A stretch of DNA of 38,945 nucleotides. Source: Haplosporangium gracile (taxonomy: Eukaryota > Mortierellomycota > Mortierellomycetes > Mortierellales > Mortierellaceae). The position numbers and the translations under genes are program-made. The notes under the pieces were generated by a model that made no database searches, was not told where the DNA came from, and saw nothing but the letters and a program-made list of their open reading frames with translations. Shown here in pieces: positions 1-10,241 of this stretch (within the stretch, counting starts at the first letter, position 1; each line of letters begins with the position of its first letter). Where the stretch lies: assembly GCA_015499985.1 (NCBI GenBank), contig JAAAUF010000335.1, forward strand, positions 1-38,945, in the 5' to 3' direction.

Positions 1-222
1 TGGAGAAAGCCCTGGATGTAGGTAATCCATCAACAAGACAATTTAGGTTCAGGAGGTTGTCGGCCATGTTGTTGTGAAGCATCAATGAAAGAAAGGGAAG
101 GGAAAAAAGCGAGGGTTGTAAAGAGAGAGAGGGACGTGAGAGAAGAAAAGAAAGCGAAAGGTGAAAGAAAAAGAGAAAAAGATGCAGGTTATGGATTTAA
201 AGGAAAAGCAAGAAGAAAAGCG

Positions 223-560
223 GAGGATGAAGAAAAGGCGTGGGAGTGGTGGCAAAGGCAATGGAGGCACGAAGAAAAAATGATGCCAAAAAAGGAAAGA
301 CAACAAGAAAAGAGTGGGAAGGGTGGCACAGCAAATGTGGGAAGAGTGAGCGTGGGAGAGACAGAGAAAAAAAGAGGCGCGGAGGGTGGTGGTACAGGGA
401 GTTCGTCAGGTGGGGAATGGTGGCAAAAAGGAGAAAGTAAAGGAAGAAGCGCGTGGGAGCAATAACAAAATGTTCATCTACCGCAAGGAAATAAATTATG
501 GTGATGTCACAAGTTCGCATGTCTTTGCCTTTTGCCACCACTCCCACGCCTTTCATCCTC
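223..560. repeat. Imperfect inverted repeat in purine/pyrimidine-rich DNA
   Basis: The + strand at 223-260 and the reverse complement of 524-560 carry nearly the same sequence. The perfect core is 21 nt, 236-256 against 531-551. The left arm has a 3-nt insert and the right arm one extra A. The arms are about 275 bp apart. DNA between and left of them is strongly purine-rich, and DNA right of them is CT-rich. Long open frames here are products of base skew and look like no protein. A fold-back repeat or MITE remnant is possible, but I see no target-site duplication. Confidence 0.6.
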
Positions 561-682
561 AACCATGCCTTTCATCCTCATTCTCTTCCCCTTTGCTGTC
601 CCTTACTCTCTCCATCACCTCTCTTTCTTTTTGCCTATTGCTTCATCCTTCCCTCTTCCTACTTCTTACTTGTCGCATACGC

Positions 683-709
683 ACGCCTCTCTCTCTCTCT
701 CTCTCTCTC
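683..709. repeat. (CT)n microsatellite
   Basis: Uninterrupted CT dinucleotides in a pyrimidine-rich stretch. No gene can be supported between 710 and about 998. Confidence 0.9.
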
Positions 710-998
710 TAGCACGATATTTTGCAGAGCTGGTAGTGTGATAGCAAATGATGGCAATTTCTTGTCAGTGCTTTTATTAAGCTGGACATGTGCGGACGCT
801 CTGTGCCCAGTGATGTTTTATCACCGACGCATTCAGCCAAAAACCACGCTTAGCCTTTTGATTGGTTTTTTCTTCTTTGGCATCTCATGCTAGTGGCATG
901 TGGCACCTATCCAGAGTTGAAACATTCATTTGGTCCCGTGCGCTTGTTTTCATCTCGGGTCTACCTGAATACGTGTGATTGTTCGGGCTACACTCTCA

Positions 999-3277
999 AT
1001 GAACAGTGCCATTTCTAACAGCAAGTCCCTTTTTTCTGCTTCAATTAGAGATTCCGATCTCATGGTACTAGAAGTTGCTTGGTACAATTCCGCCAAGACC
1101 CCAGATGACAGATCCCCGGAATCGTTTTTTTTTGGCCTTCAAGCTCATGGACAAGCTCACGGCTCACCGTCGATACGGGTGGGTCATCGAGAGATGTTGT
1201 ACAGACATGGACCGAAAACAAGGCAAGGAAGAATTTGAACGATAGAAGTCAGGCAAGGGCGCGTCATATTGGACGGATCAACAAGCTCGACTTTCAACGA
1301 TCAGGACAGCTGGCACGTTGATTGAAGCTTCAGAGCCGTATGCGGAAGATTCTCTTCACCGTATCTCGAATGTGCCCCAAGGTATGTCTTTATTCATCGA
1401 TCTCAATACTCTTGCAAGGTCGAGGATGTGGTGAAATGAAGATGCTAATCAATACATTATCGGCTCCTGTATATGTCTTGATAGTGATACCCACCACCAC
1501 ACCCACCACACCTATTGTATTACCCACACTTACGATGCAATCGGAGCCATTGAGGTTGAAGGATTTGGAGCTGCCACTGCCAGCGTACACTTTGCCGGCA
1601 TACACATTGACAACCTTGGATGCATCTAACACAGTGGGAACAGTGCCTGATCCTGTTCCGACGATTTCTGGAGAAGATGACGAATCATTGTTGATTGATG
1701 AGGCTGAACGAGAGGCTCTTCTTTCGCAAATTGAAAGCATTGGCCATGAATGCGAGCCTCAAGGCGATGAGGGTTGCTTGATGTGTTTGTTCAAATCCTA
1801 CCAGCGACTATGTGCCGCTGCACTCCACCAAAATGAGCTTCGGATTACAGAGGTCGCGGATGTTGTCGCATTGCTAGGGGTATTGGTGCCCTTCAAAGCA
1901 ACCGAGAGGATGAAGTCGATCTTTCAGGAAAAGACCTTAGATGATTTGAAAAAATCAGATGAAGAGTGGCCCGATATTGAGTTCAACGAGACTTTAATAA
2001 CATCTGCTGTCAGAGTATGTTTAATATCAATTTTAAACAGAAATGCTCAAGCGCCTCCTGGAAACACATCTTTGACGTTTGCAATTTTTTTTTTATTTTA
2101 GCATTGTATGCGTGGTCAGAAGGGCCGTGTGAGCCAACTTTTGCGTCCACTCGAAGAGAATCACCGACGTATCAAGCTATTACTCGAGACTTGGTAAATC
2201 AAAGTTGGAAATGCTGTGCCTAGTAAATATACTGTGTTTGATGTTGCGCAACGGTTGATCTATTTGTCTCATGGTTTTGATAGTCTGGAATACTTACCTT
2301 TGGAAGAAGTGAAAGATCTTTCGGAAATGGACTTCATTGTCAAGCACGTCGGTCCTGTCATGGAGGCCTTTGTCGATTCCAAACGTGCCTCCAGCAGATC
2401 GTAAGCGTTTGTGCACTTTTTGAAAAAATGGCTTGATTGTGGAAAGTGTTCTTAACAAGTAATCACTGCATTGTATTATTTCTATTCAGCCCCAACAAGG
2501 ATTGCGAGACTCAGAAGCGCCTGAATATCAAACCAGATCGTCCTGATTTGTCAGTTGTGGTCGGCAAAACGGAAGTCGCCTTTGGCGAGATTACAGGTCC
2601 AGCGAAAGAGAGGAGCGCTTGGAAGAATAATTGGGATTTCTACAGAACTGTTCGGTACGGGAAGACTTTTCTTGATACAGGTCACAAGATAGCTCCTTTG
2701 TTTCAAATCATCTATACGAAAGGGACCTACATACGACTGAAGGAGGCCACGCGCGGAATGTTCGTGCTCGAAAAAGTGGGCGCTTTCACCATCCCGGTGA
2801 CAGTTGAGATGATTACTCGTTCATGACAAACATTCAGACGCTTATAATTGCTCAGGTAAGCAGGTGTAGGTTTGGATTCTTTAATTTGCAGAGGGAAAAA
2901 ATTACAATTGTAACAAGTCCGATCAATTTACTAGGTCGATATTGAAAAAATTGCAACCGGACCGTTGGACCAGTTGAAGAGGTCCTGGGGATACAAGGAC
3001 CTTGACAAGAACAAGAGATTGTTGGTTCAGGGTTTCAAAGGGTGAGTGATGGTGATATGTGTTGGGCCGGCATTTAACTGCGGTAGAGGCGAGAAGTATA
3101 ATGCCTTTGGAGACTCTATAATAACATAAAGGGTTTTATTGTTTTTCTGGTAATGTTGACTTAATTAGCCGCAAAGCAGTTCGGCGTCCAGAACCGGAAG
3201 GAGCTGATGGCACTTTGGAGCTCGGCCATGCCCCACCTAGGAACTGCAATGAATTGAGCGATGCAGAGCATGAGTGA
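999..3277 (+). pseudogene. Broken multi-exon gene with a PD-(D/E)XK-like motif
   Basis: Exons by splice phase are 999-1381, 1485-2014, 2102-2400, 2490-2855, 2935-3041 and 3169-3277, with a stop at 3275. The only recognisable motif is in exon 4: RPDLSVVVGKTEVAFGEIT resembles a PD...(D/E)xK nuclease core, with Thr where Lys is expected. From memory this looks like a protein type found in many copies in Mortierella-like fungi; function is unknown. Four lesions sit inside otherwise coding sequence. They are a frame change at the T9 run 1125-1133, an in-frame TAG at 1243-1245, an in-frame TAA at 2195-2197, and a frameshift near 2816-2822 after which codons run on in another frame to a good donor at 2856. 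Every exon junction still keeps phase, so the gene was recently intact. The true start is uncertain; the ATG at 999 is a guess. Assembly error could explain the homopolymer lesion but hardly all four. Confidence 0.68.
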
Positions 3278-3553
3278 TGGTCAACGTGTGAATATCAACA
3301 AAACATGAGAAAGGAGAAGCACCTCACCCAATAACAACAGTCAGAATGGAATTGGCACCAAGGTCAACGGCACCAAGGTCTCTGCAGGATATGCCACAGG
3401 AAGCCGCCAAAAAACCACAACACTATGTGACCAATTTTTCGAATAGCTAAAGAAGGAGAGAAGGATCAGTTTATTTCAACCCCCGGAATATGAAATAAAG
3501 AATTGGTGAGCTCCAGCATCACTTGCTTTTTTTGGACGCATGACCACCAAAGT

Positions 3554-4609
3554 TCAGCTCCTCTGCCTGGAATGAGAAATTCCAACAAAAGGGCCAACAT
3601 AAAAGGATTCAAAAATATCGATGTTCTTGGCCTCCTGTCTCTCCTTCTGCAGTGCTGTTAAGGCCTTGGTCATACTGCTAGAGAACAGGATATAACGAAG
3701 ATGGGATGTGCGGAGACCGAACTTGCGGTTCGAAGTAAGATATCTGGCCTTGCTGAAGACACGCTCAGCCCCGCACGATATCGACTGAATGCATAAAAAG
3801 CGTCGTGCAACAGCGGCTACATCGTCGTGAAGGTCCTTGTACTTCCTCCAGAAAATATGAGGGTTGTCCTTCAAACTCGTCCAGCTCTTTTATTATCCTC
3901 AACTTTATCACATGCTATTCGTACATGATCAATTTCGCCCACCCTATTAGCACGAAGTCCATCGTCTCCAGGACACCATTTTGATCCTGCTTTTATAATC
4001 CTTGACAAGGTCCTTTATAATAGTCTCCCTTGCTCTTTCCTTGAAAGCTGTTCCGCTTACGCTCTTCCAGAGATTGTCGTCCAAGAGGTTGGGATCCAAA
4101 TATATGGCGGCAGGGAGAGTGTTTTGTTGCCGTGTGGTGATACGGACGATCTCCATCTCGGCTTCGTAGTCGGCGAGCCTCTTGGCGGAAATCGGACGGC
4201 CATTCACGGCCACCGGAGCACCTGGAGGTGTTGGAGCGATGAGATTCCAACGGGATTTCATTCCTGTATCCAGCTACTTATGGACGCTCTTGCCAATATC
4301 TGTCTTCATTTTGGTGAAGTCACGTAGTGGTGTGAACGCCTCCAGAGGCATTTTAGAGATTGTCGGTATGGCTGAGGCTCCCCTGTTATTTTCGTATCCG
4401 CTGGCTTGTTCTAGCAGTAATTCAATGTCCTGAAGAGTGTCGAGTTCCATGGCCGACAGTGAGCAACTTTTGAGCTGGTCAAACTTGATGTGTGCGGGAA
4501 GTTGGTCGGGATTTGTGGCGAAGTGGTTGGTGGCTGGGTCCAGAGCTTTTAAGTAATCGTGTTCGAGATTGGTGGCGTAAAAATGAGCCCACGAAAGCTC
4601 TTTGATCAT
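3554..4609 (-). pseudogene. hAT-family transposase relic
   Basis: On the minus strand, 3874-3554 encodes a typical hAT C-terminal dimerisation domain: a Trp near its start, RRFLCIQSISCGAERVFSKA, then SNRKFGLRTSHLRYILF. Upstream segments at 4609-4277 and 4261-3950 look like the middle of a transposase and share one frame, but are separated by an in-frame TAG at 4274-4276. Between about 3995 and 3870 the coding signal moves to another frame, itself broken by a TAG at 3915-3917, then returns. At least two stops and two frame changes mean it cannot make a transposase. I could not identify the BED zinc finger, terminal inverted repeats or 8-bp duplications. The gap 3278-3553 holds nothing I can identify. 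Confidence 0.8.
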
Positions 4610-5303
4610 GGATCGATCTCTCCATCTTAACAAAAAGGAAGTACAACATACAGCTCTATTCGCAGACAGCACAACCCACCCGACCATGAATACAAACAAA
4701 GGATGGCAGACAAAGAGACAAGGAAGGATGACCAAAACCAAAGCTCATCATCATATCCGCGTAAAGAGTACACCCGAAAAAGTCAACTTTGCCCAACATC
4801 GGATTTTTTATCCCTGTCAGCAAGGTTTGTCCCCCGATGGCCTTTGTGCTCTGAGCCCGTGTGTTGGAGAAAGCGCCGCCGCGCCATTGTTGTTGTCATT
4901 GATTCCTAATTTCTAGTCTTTAGTAAATAGTCTTCCTGCCTTTCTTCTTGCTTTTAATCTATATCTGTTGCCTCTTACAACTCCTTCGCTCATAAGGTTC
5001 CCTTCAATAATTGCTTTAATCTTGTACTTTTTGAGAGATCCGTTTGTCCTACAGTAGTAACATGAACAACAACTCCAATACACTCATAATACTCTGTCAC
5101 CCTCTGTCTGTTCTGTTTTCCCCTTCTGCCTGTTTCTGTCCACCTTTGCTTGTTTCTGTCTGTCCACATTTGCTTGTGTCTGTCTGTCTGTATCCACTTC
5201 CCGTCTCTTGGCCTGCCATGTTTGAACCTGCCCTGCCCTGTTTGCCTGACACCTGTCAACTGAAAGCCAATCCGCCCTGCCTGCCCCCCCCCATTGAACT
5301 CGT
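4610..5303. other. Unassigned DNA between transposon relics
   Basis: No coding region can be supported. From about 5100 to 5250 there is a degenerate run of CTGTCTGT/CTGCCTGT-like units. The rest may be non-coding flank of the hAT or gag relics. Confidence 0.4.
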
Positions 5304-5498
5304 CTAGGTCCGCGACAGGTGGTTGACAGCACGGATGGTGCGCTTTCTGTCGGGTACATTCTTCATTGAAAAGTAGCTCTGGACCTCTTTCAGCCAGGCA
5401 AAGCATTTAAAGCCATCGCGGGTACCGTCGTACTTGGCGGGTTTGAAGGTGGTGTCGAGTTCAATGATAATGGCGAGGGGTTGGTTGTCGTCGGTCAT
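5304..5498 (-). pseudogene. Ty3/gypsy-like gag fragment
   Basis: Minus-strand 64-aa frame with an ATG at 5498. It contains FKPAKYDGTRDGFKCFAWL and then VQSYFSMKNVPDRKRTIRA, the pattern of the start of Ty3/gypsy Gag (F.P..YDG....  WL..V..YF....VPD..R). It ends after 64 codons and no later gag, protease or polymerase follows on the minus strand, so it is a truncated remnant. A short zinc-knuckle-free cellular protein cannot be excluded. DNA from 5500 to 5835 could hold the matching LTR, but no repeat partner is present in the window. Confidence 0.55.
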
Positions 5499-5835
5499 AA
5501 TGGCAAGTTCAGATAAAAAATCAGTGATGAAGTATGTATTGATGGGAGAAAGACAGGGCGAGGGGATAGAGGAAGTACCAGATGAAGTATTAGAGGAGCC
5601 GGAGGGGTCAAGAGCTTATGCAGGAGGGTGCTGCCATGCAACTTTTGGAGGAGTGGAAGGAAGAGATATTGTTTCTATATTGGCATGATCGTCTATTGAT
5701 GTGTATCTATTCTATTAGGGCAGCTCAGCTGTTACAGCCTCTACTCCAGCTAATACGTCTCCAACCACGCTCCCAAACGCTGTACACTGTATATTCCCTT
5801 CCTTCTGTACAATAAATATCATCTGTTTCTGCCTC

Positions 5836-6225
5836 GTGCTCTTGTCTGCTACCGTTCTTCTGCTGCTATTAGATTGGAGTAAAAATCACTTTTCGATCCC
5901 TTCATTCATTTTCGACTGTCTTTCACATAGCCTCAACACAACCACATCCATCTTTACCGCCTTGTTTGTTTTCCTTTTGCGACCTTGTGTACATTTGACG
6001 CACGCTTGTTTCAGAAAAACATGGTACACGCGTCTCTCAACTCTAAACTTCTTTAGGTCGCGCGTCTCCTAGCAGTGGCAGGAGCAAGCGGAAGAAAAGG
6101 AATGATTCGACAATAGCTTCTTTTTTCTTTTTCTTTTTCTTTCCTTTCCCACTTAGACAAATATTCTCAAATACAAAAGAATATATCTCTGTAAGTGTAT
6201 AAAATAGAATTCTAGGCCGAGCTTG
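5836..6225. other. 3' flank of the hydrolase gene, no gene seen
   Basis: AT- and T-rich DNA with a TTTTTC-type tract near 6119-6150. No canonical AATAAA is visible on the minus strand just downstream of the hydrolase stop. Nothing coding can be supported. Confidence 0.5.
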
Positions 6226-9200
6226 TTATTTATTGACAACATAACTGGGCGCGCAAAGAAAAGTATAGACTTCGCCGTTCTCGGTACCATCGTCGGCAAA
6301 TGTCCACCGGCTCGAAAGCCTGGCCTCGCGCTCAGTGGCACGACGCCCAAGGACAACAACGTCATAGAGGTCGTCCACAAGCATACGATTTAGGTTAAAG
6401 AAGTTGTGACGGATCGAGTGAATGTTGACATCCAGGCTGGTAGTATCAATCACATCTATATCCAATACCTCTTTTGTGGGTGAATATATCAGCGTCCGAG
6501 GATGTCTTCCCAGCGACTTCTTCCGTCCAAGGACTTCGCTCCAGAACAACGCACCATCGTGTGCATCTGCATACAGAGTAATATGCGGACAGTACTTTGA
6601 CAGCGTCCAATAGTCCTCCTCCAGGAAAATATCCAGGTCTGCGTCAGGGTTGAGCAGCGTAAAGGTCGCCAGTTGAATGATACCGACATCTTTCTCCTCC
6701 GCCAAACTGTGGTCACTCCTGGCCCGTTGTTGCGGACGATCTCGATACTTGACCGACATACGCTTCTGCAGATGTGCCTTGCTGCCCTCATTGGAAATGA
6801 TCGACGACTCTGGATCGACGACCTCGCGCTCTGCTAGAACACCGTCAAAGTAGCCTTTCCGAAGTGCCGACAGGACAATGCGTGCACCCATGCTGTGTGC
6901 CAAGATATGAACTCGTCGAAAGCCCGCTTCCTTGAGATCGATAATGAATTGTCGAAGGTCGTTGGCGACACTGTCAGAGCAGCCGACCGATTTTGCCGTG
7001 AAATAGCCCATGGTCGTCGAAGATGGCCAGCTGAAAACAAATGGTTTAATGTAGGGCGGGAACTCTCCCAGCGCCAAGAGCTGACCAAGTCGTCCAATGC
7101 CGTAGGTTAAGGCGCAGTTGTATCCGTGGATAAAGACGAGGGCTTCATATCCTGCGCGAGATGCAGTAACTGCAGAGGAAGAGCGTCCGTCGATATCGAG
7201 AACTTGACGCCATCCATCAACCATCAGTCCAGCCTGCGCGAGCCGCCTCTTCCTTGCCTTTTCGACCAAACGACCCTGATCACTTCCTGTGCTCCCAGAA
7301 AACGAGGTCCTCTGGATCCCCAGCCTATCAATACCAGAGTCCGAGTATCCGCTGGCGACGCTGGCAGAACTCGATCCATCTTGGCGCGAGGGTAAAAGCA
7401 GTGTGGGGACAGGAGTCGTCTTTGAGTTTCCTGGTGTTGGATCATGAACATCGCCATGTACCAAATGTTCACCCTCCAGTCCGAGATGTGGCGGGCAGAT
7501 GCGTCTAATCAAGACCTCGTTGACGTTGGTTTTCTTCCTGCTCATGATGTATCCTGGGATGAAAATACCCCTATCGGTGTATCGAACGACGATTGACTTT
7601 GAGAGGGGTGCGCTGCGAGGTGACGAAGTGTCATGAAAACTACCGCGGATGGAAGGACGACTCTGAAGACTCTCAGCAAAGGTAGAAAGAAACGAGAGTG
7701 GGTATGAAAGAGATACACTTGGTGCCTCCATATCATCCTTTGCTTTTTGTTCCAGCTCCGATCTCAGTACGCCATCTCCAATGATCCTGACATATGGCAA
7801 GTGGTGAAAAAATTTGCTATTTGTTCGAAAAAAAAGGAGGTAGATTCTAGGCGTTAGTCCTCAACTCTGCCTCATATGAAACGAGTAATAATTGAGAATG
7901 CTTTGCAGGTGAAGTCCAAGCGTACCCAGAGACGGAGCATTCGACCGCTGCTGCTCCATAGGAAGGTCCGTTGGGGTCACGAGCTGCTTTGAATGCGGTC
8001 GAGTCGTTTTTGTCGATCGAGTTTTTGCAGAATCCGATCCTGATGTTGCAAAAGGCATTGCCAGTTCCGTATTCCTGACTTTTGAAAGGTCCAATTGGTA
8101 CACCATGCTCCCAAATTCCTAAGGTATTGAAAATATGAAGTTGTATATGTGAGTGAAGGTAGCATACAAGGTGCAATAGATAGCTCGACTAAAATATGCA
8201 AAAAGAGACTCACCTTGAAGTGCTTCGCCGGTAAAAGTGTGATCAGTCCATTCACCAAGGCCATGGGGGCGACCTTGATCGTCAAATTCGCCGACGTAAG
8301 AGACTGAGCTCCTGGAAAGGCGATACTCGTCGGGATCCCAAGAAACATACGAGAACATAGTAGTACGGTAGTTGACACTCTTTGACAAGGACAGTGGGGT
8401 CTCTTTTATTCGCCACCACCACCGACTGTTGAGCCATGTGGCCCTCAGGACGATCCTTGGGTAAGCGACACGAAGAAAAAAGACAACACTGAGAGTGGCA
8501 CCTTCCAGAAAAGCCAGGACAATGACCACAATCTTGGCGCGAAGGGAGCTTTTGTCGTCCGGAGCATTAGTGGTGCCGTTTCGATCGAATAATTGGCCAC
8601 GATTAACCGCAAATAGTACCAGTGTCGCCAAGACCAGCCTACCGGTATGGTTCCCAAGAATAAAAGAAAAGGAGATGGAGAAAAAGAAGGAGGACGATGG
8701 ATTGTTTAGTATTTAGACTGGTGTAGTTTTGGTTTAATACAGCCCTGTAGTATCCAGCGTAGGCTGTTGCCAGGGAGGAAATCACCACGCTGTACCAATC
8801 GGCCAAAAGGACAATAAAATTCAAGGATAAAATAAGCATAGATGGATGCGTAATTTTTTCTTTTGATGGTTGACTTGCGGATGTTGAATAACGGAGAAAC
8901 AGACACATACGTACCAGTAGAAGCACCAGCGGATGATGATAGAGACCTTAACGACAATGTAGATCATGACCAGCAGCAGGATGACGATGAGGCCGAGCTC
9001 TGGCCAGCTGGTCGCCAGCTCCAGCTTCTGGGCTCCAATTCCGACAAGCGTCATGAACAGCGCTATTACAATCGCCGAGAAAATGTATCGGCGTGTACTA
9101 TGTCTCCTATATTGACCTATCACCGCCGATGCAATTGAATGCAATTGAAAGTTAGTATTGGTACTAATCGTTCTGTTCCTGGTAAGGAGAGCAAGAATAA

Positions 9201-9416
9201 TTAACAGTTTGACAGAAGAGTGTTACCATGTGCCTTGCGCCTGAGTTTCCTATGAATCATGAATCGGAGGGTTGGGATCATTGTGTCTATAGATAAAGGG
9301 ATGAAATCATCCTTAACATCAGTGTCCTTGCTGTTCATGTTGAGTGGGATGTCAACGACGGCGTTGTCCGGGTCGGTGTCGGTGATGGCCGCCACCGAGT
9401 TGAGGGAGGAGGCCAT
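6226..9416 (-). CDS. Membrane-anchored DUF900-type alpha/beta hydrolase with MORN-like motifs
   Basis: Exons on the minus strand: 9416-9227, 9116-8915, 8638-8214, 8118-7926, 7816-6226; 866 aa, all phases consistent. An N-terminal domain (about aa 64-200) has four hydrophobic helices in two pairs, e.g. YIFSAIVIALFMTLVGIGA and KIVVIVLAFLEGATLSVVFF. It is followed by MORN-like sequence (YVGEFDDQGRPHGLGEW, then GIWEHGVPIGPF). The last exon is an alpha/beta hydrolase of the DUF900 type. It has FIHGYN at 565-570 (oxyanion strand), the nucleophile elbow AHSMG with Ser645, acidic residues in the NPDADLDIF region, and a probable catalytic His near 807 (HSIRHNFFNLN). The enzymatic side should face one membrane surface; substrate is unknown, esters or lipids being likely. 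The ATG at 9416 is the first in frame. The intron 8914-8639 is long and contains a hydrophobic frame, so an extra exon is possible. Confidence 0.83.
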
Positions 9417-10100
9417 GTAAGAGTAGGAAGGAGGAGGTGCTTTGGTGTGAAACCAATAGCCTTTTTTTTGTTGCTGTTGTTGCTGTTGACGCTGATTGCT
9501 GTTGCTGTGGCGGCGGTGATGGTCTTCTCTTGATGATTATGGGCTGTCTGTGAGATTAATTCCTGGCTGTAAGGTGTGTATGCAGGGTCTGCGAGGCGGT
9601 GCGAGATTAAGAAAGTGGTGCCTGAGTGTGGGTGTTGAATGAATGTGTGAGAGTGGAGGAAGACAAGGGCAATGTGAGATGATGCCAGAGGGAAGAAAGA
9701 ACGAGTCTGTTGATAGCCAATAGCAGAGAAAGGGTGAGGAAGTGAAAGAGAAGGAGGGAAGAAGGTCAAGAAGGACAAAGAGACAAAAAAGAGAAAAGAG
9801 TGAGAGGAAGTAACGGCGCCACTTGTCCCTGTCTCGCTGTTCCTGTCCTTCAATAGACTATCTCCCTTTGCCTCTTCCCCTAAAATCTTAAAAAAGCTTA
9901 ACACATGAAAAGGGGATCAGAGTCAAAAAGGATCAAAGAAAATGCGCACTTTTGCATGGCGTGGGTACGTGGAGCGAGAAAATAGAAACCGCGAGTAACT
10001 CCGATATGACGATTGTTGTTGTTGTCCGTCCTTGTTACCCATTCACACGACAACACACAGAGGTCAAACACTAGCACGCCCTAGACATCATGATGTCACA
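9417..10100. promoter_or_regulatory. Upstream region of the hydrolase gene
   Basis: No gene is supported. On the minus strand the first 100 bp upstream of the ATG carry CAA/CAG-type trinucleotide runs (9463-9512 on the + strand as GTT/GCT repeats), followed by pyrimidine-rich DNA, typical of a 5' leader in this window. No TATA box is evident. Confidence 0.45.
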
Positions 10101-10163
10101 CACATACATACCCATCGATACTCCCTGCTCCTTCACTACAAATACAGACGGCTACACTTTTTT

Positions 10164-10169
10164 TTTATT
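10164..10169 (-). terminator. Poly(A) signal AATAAA for the SMPD4-like gene
   Basis: TTTATT on the + strand, AATAAA on the minus strand, about 73 nt past the stop codon at 10242. Confidence 0.6.
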
Positions 10170-10241
10170 AATCCATGCTTACAAGAAAAAGAAAAGGCAA
10201 GGGCACCAATCAATGGGCGCCCAGATGGACACAGAGTCTCT

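Noticed and set aside
85..712. Overlapping open frames on both strands at the left edge
   Set aside because: Lys/Arg/Glu-rich on one strand and Leu/Phe/Ser/Pro-rich on the other: a product of purine/pyrimidine skew, with no domain or splice support.
5500..5835. Possible LTR and tRNA primer-binding site upstream of the gag fragment
   Set aside because: A TGG-starting stretch exists on the minus strand near 5580, but there is no second LTR copy, no clear tRNA match and no target duplication.
7861..8106. Alternative reading frame through the fourth hydrolase exon
   Set aside because: It can also be spliced in phase, but needs a poor GTTTCA donor. The chosen frame has a GTACGC donor and continues the MORN-like sequence.
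9335..9904. 189-codon minus-strand frame upstream of the hydrolase
   Set aside because: It overlaps the first exon in another frame and is Ser/Thr/Pro/His-rich from leader repeats. The frame starting at 9416 joins the downstream exon in phase.
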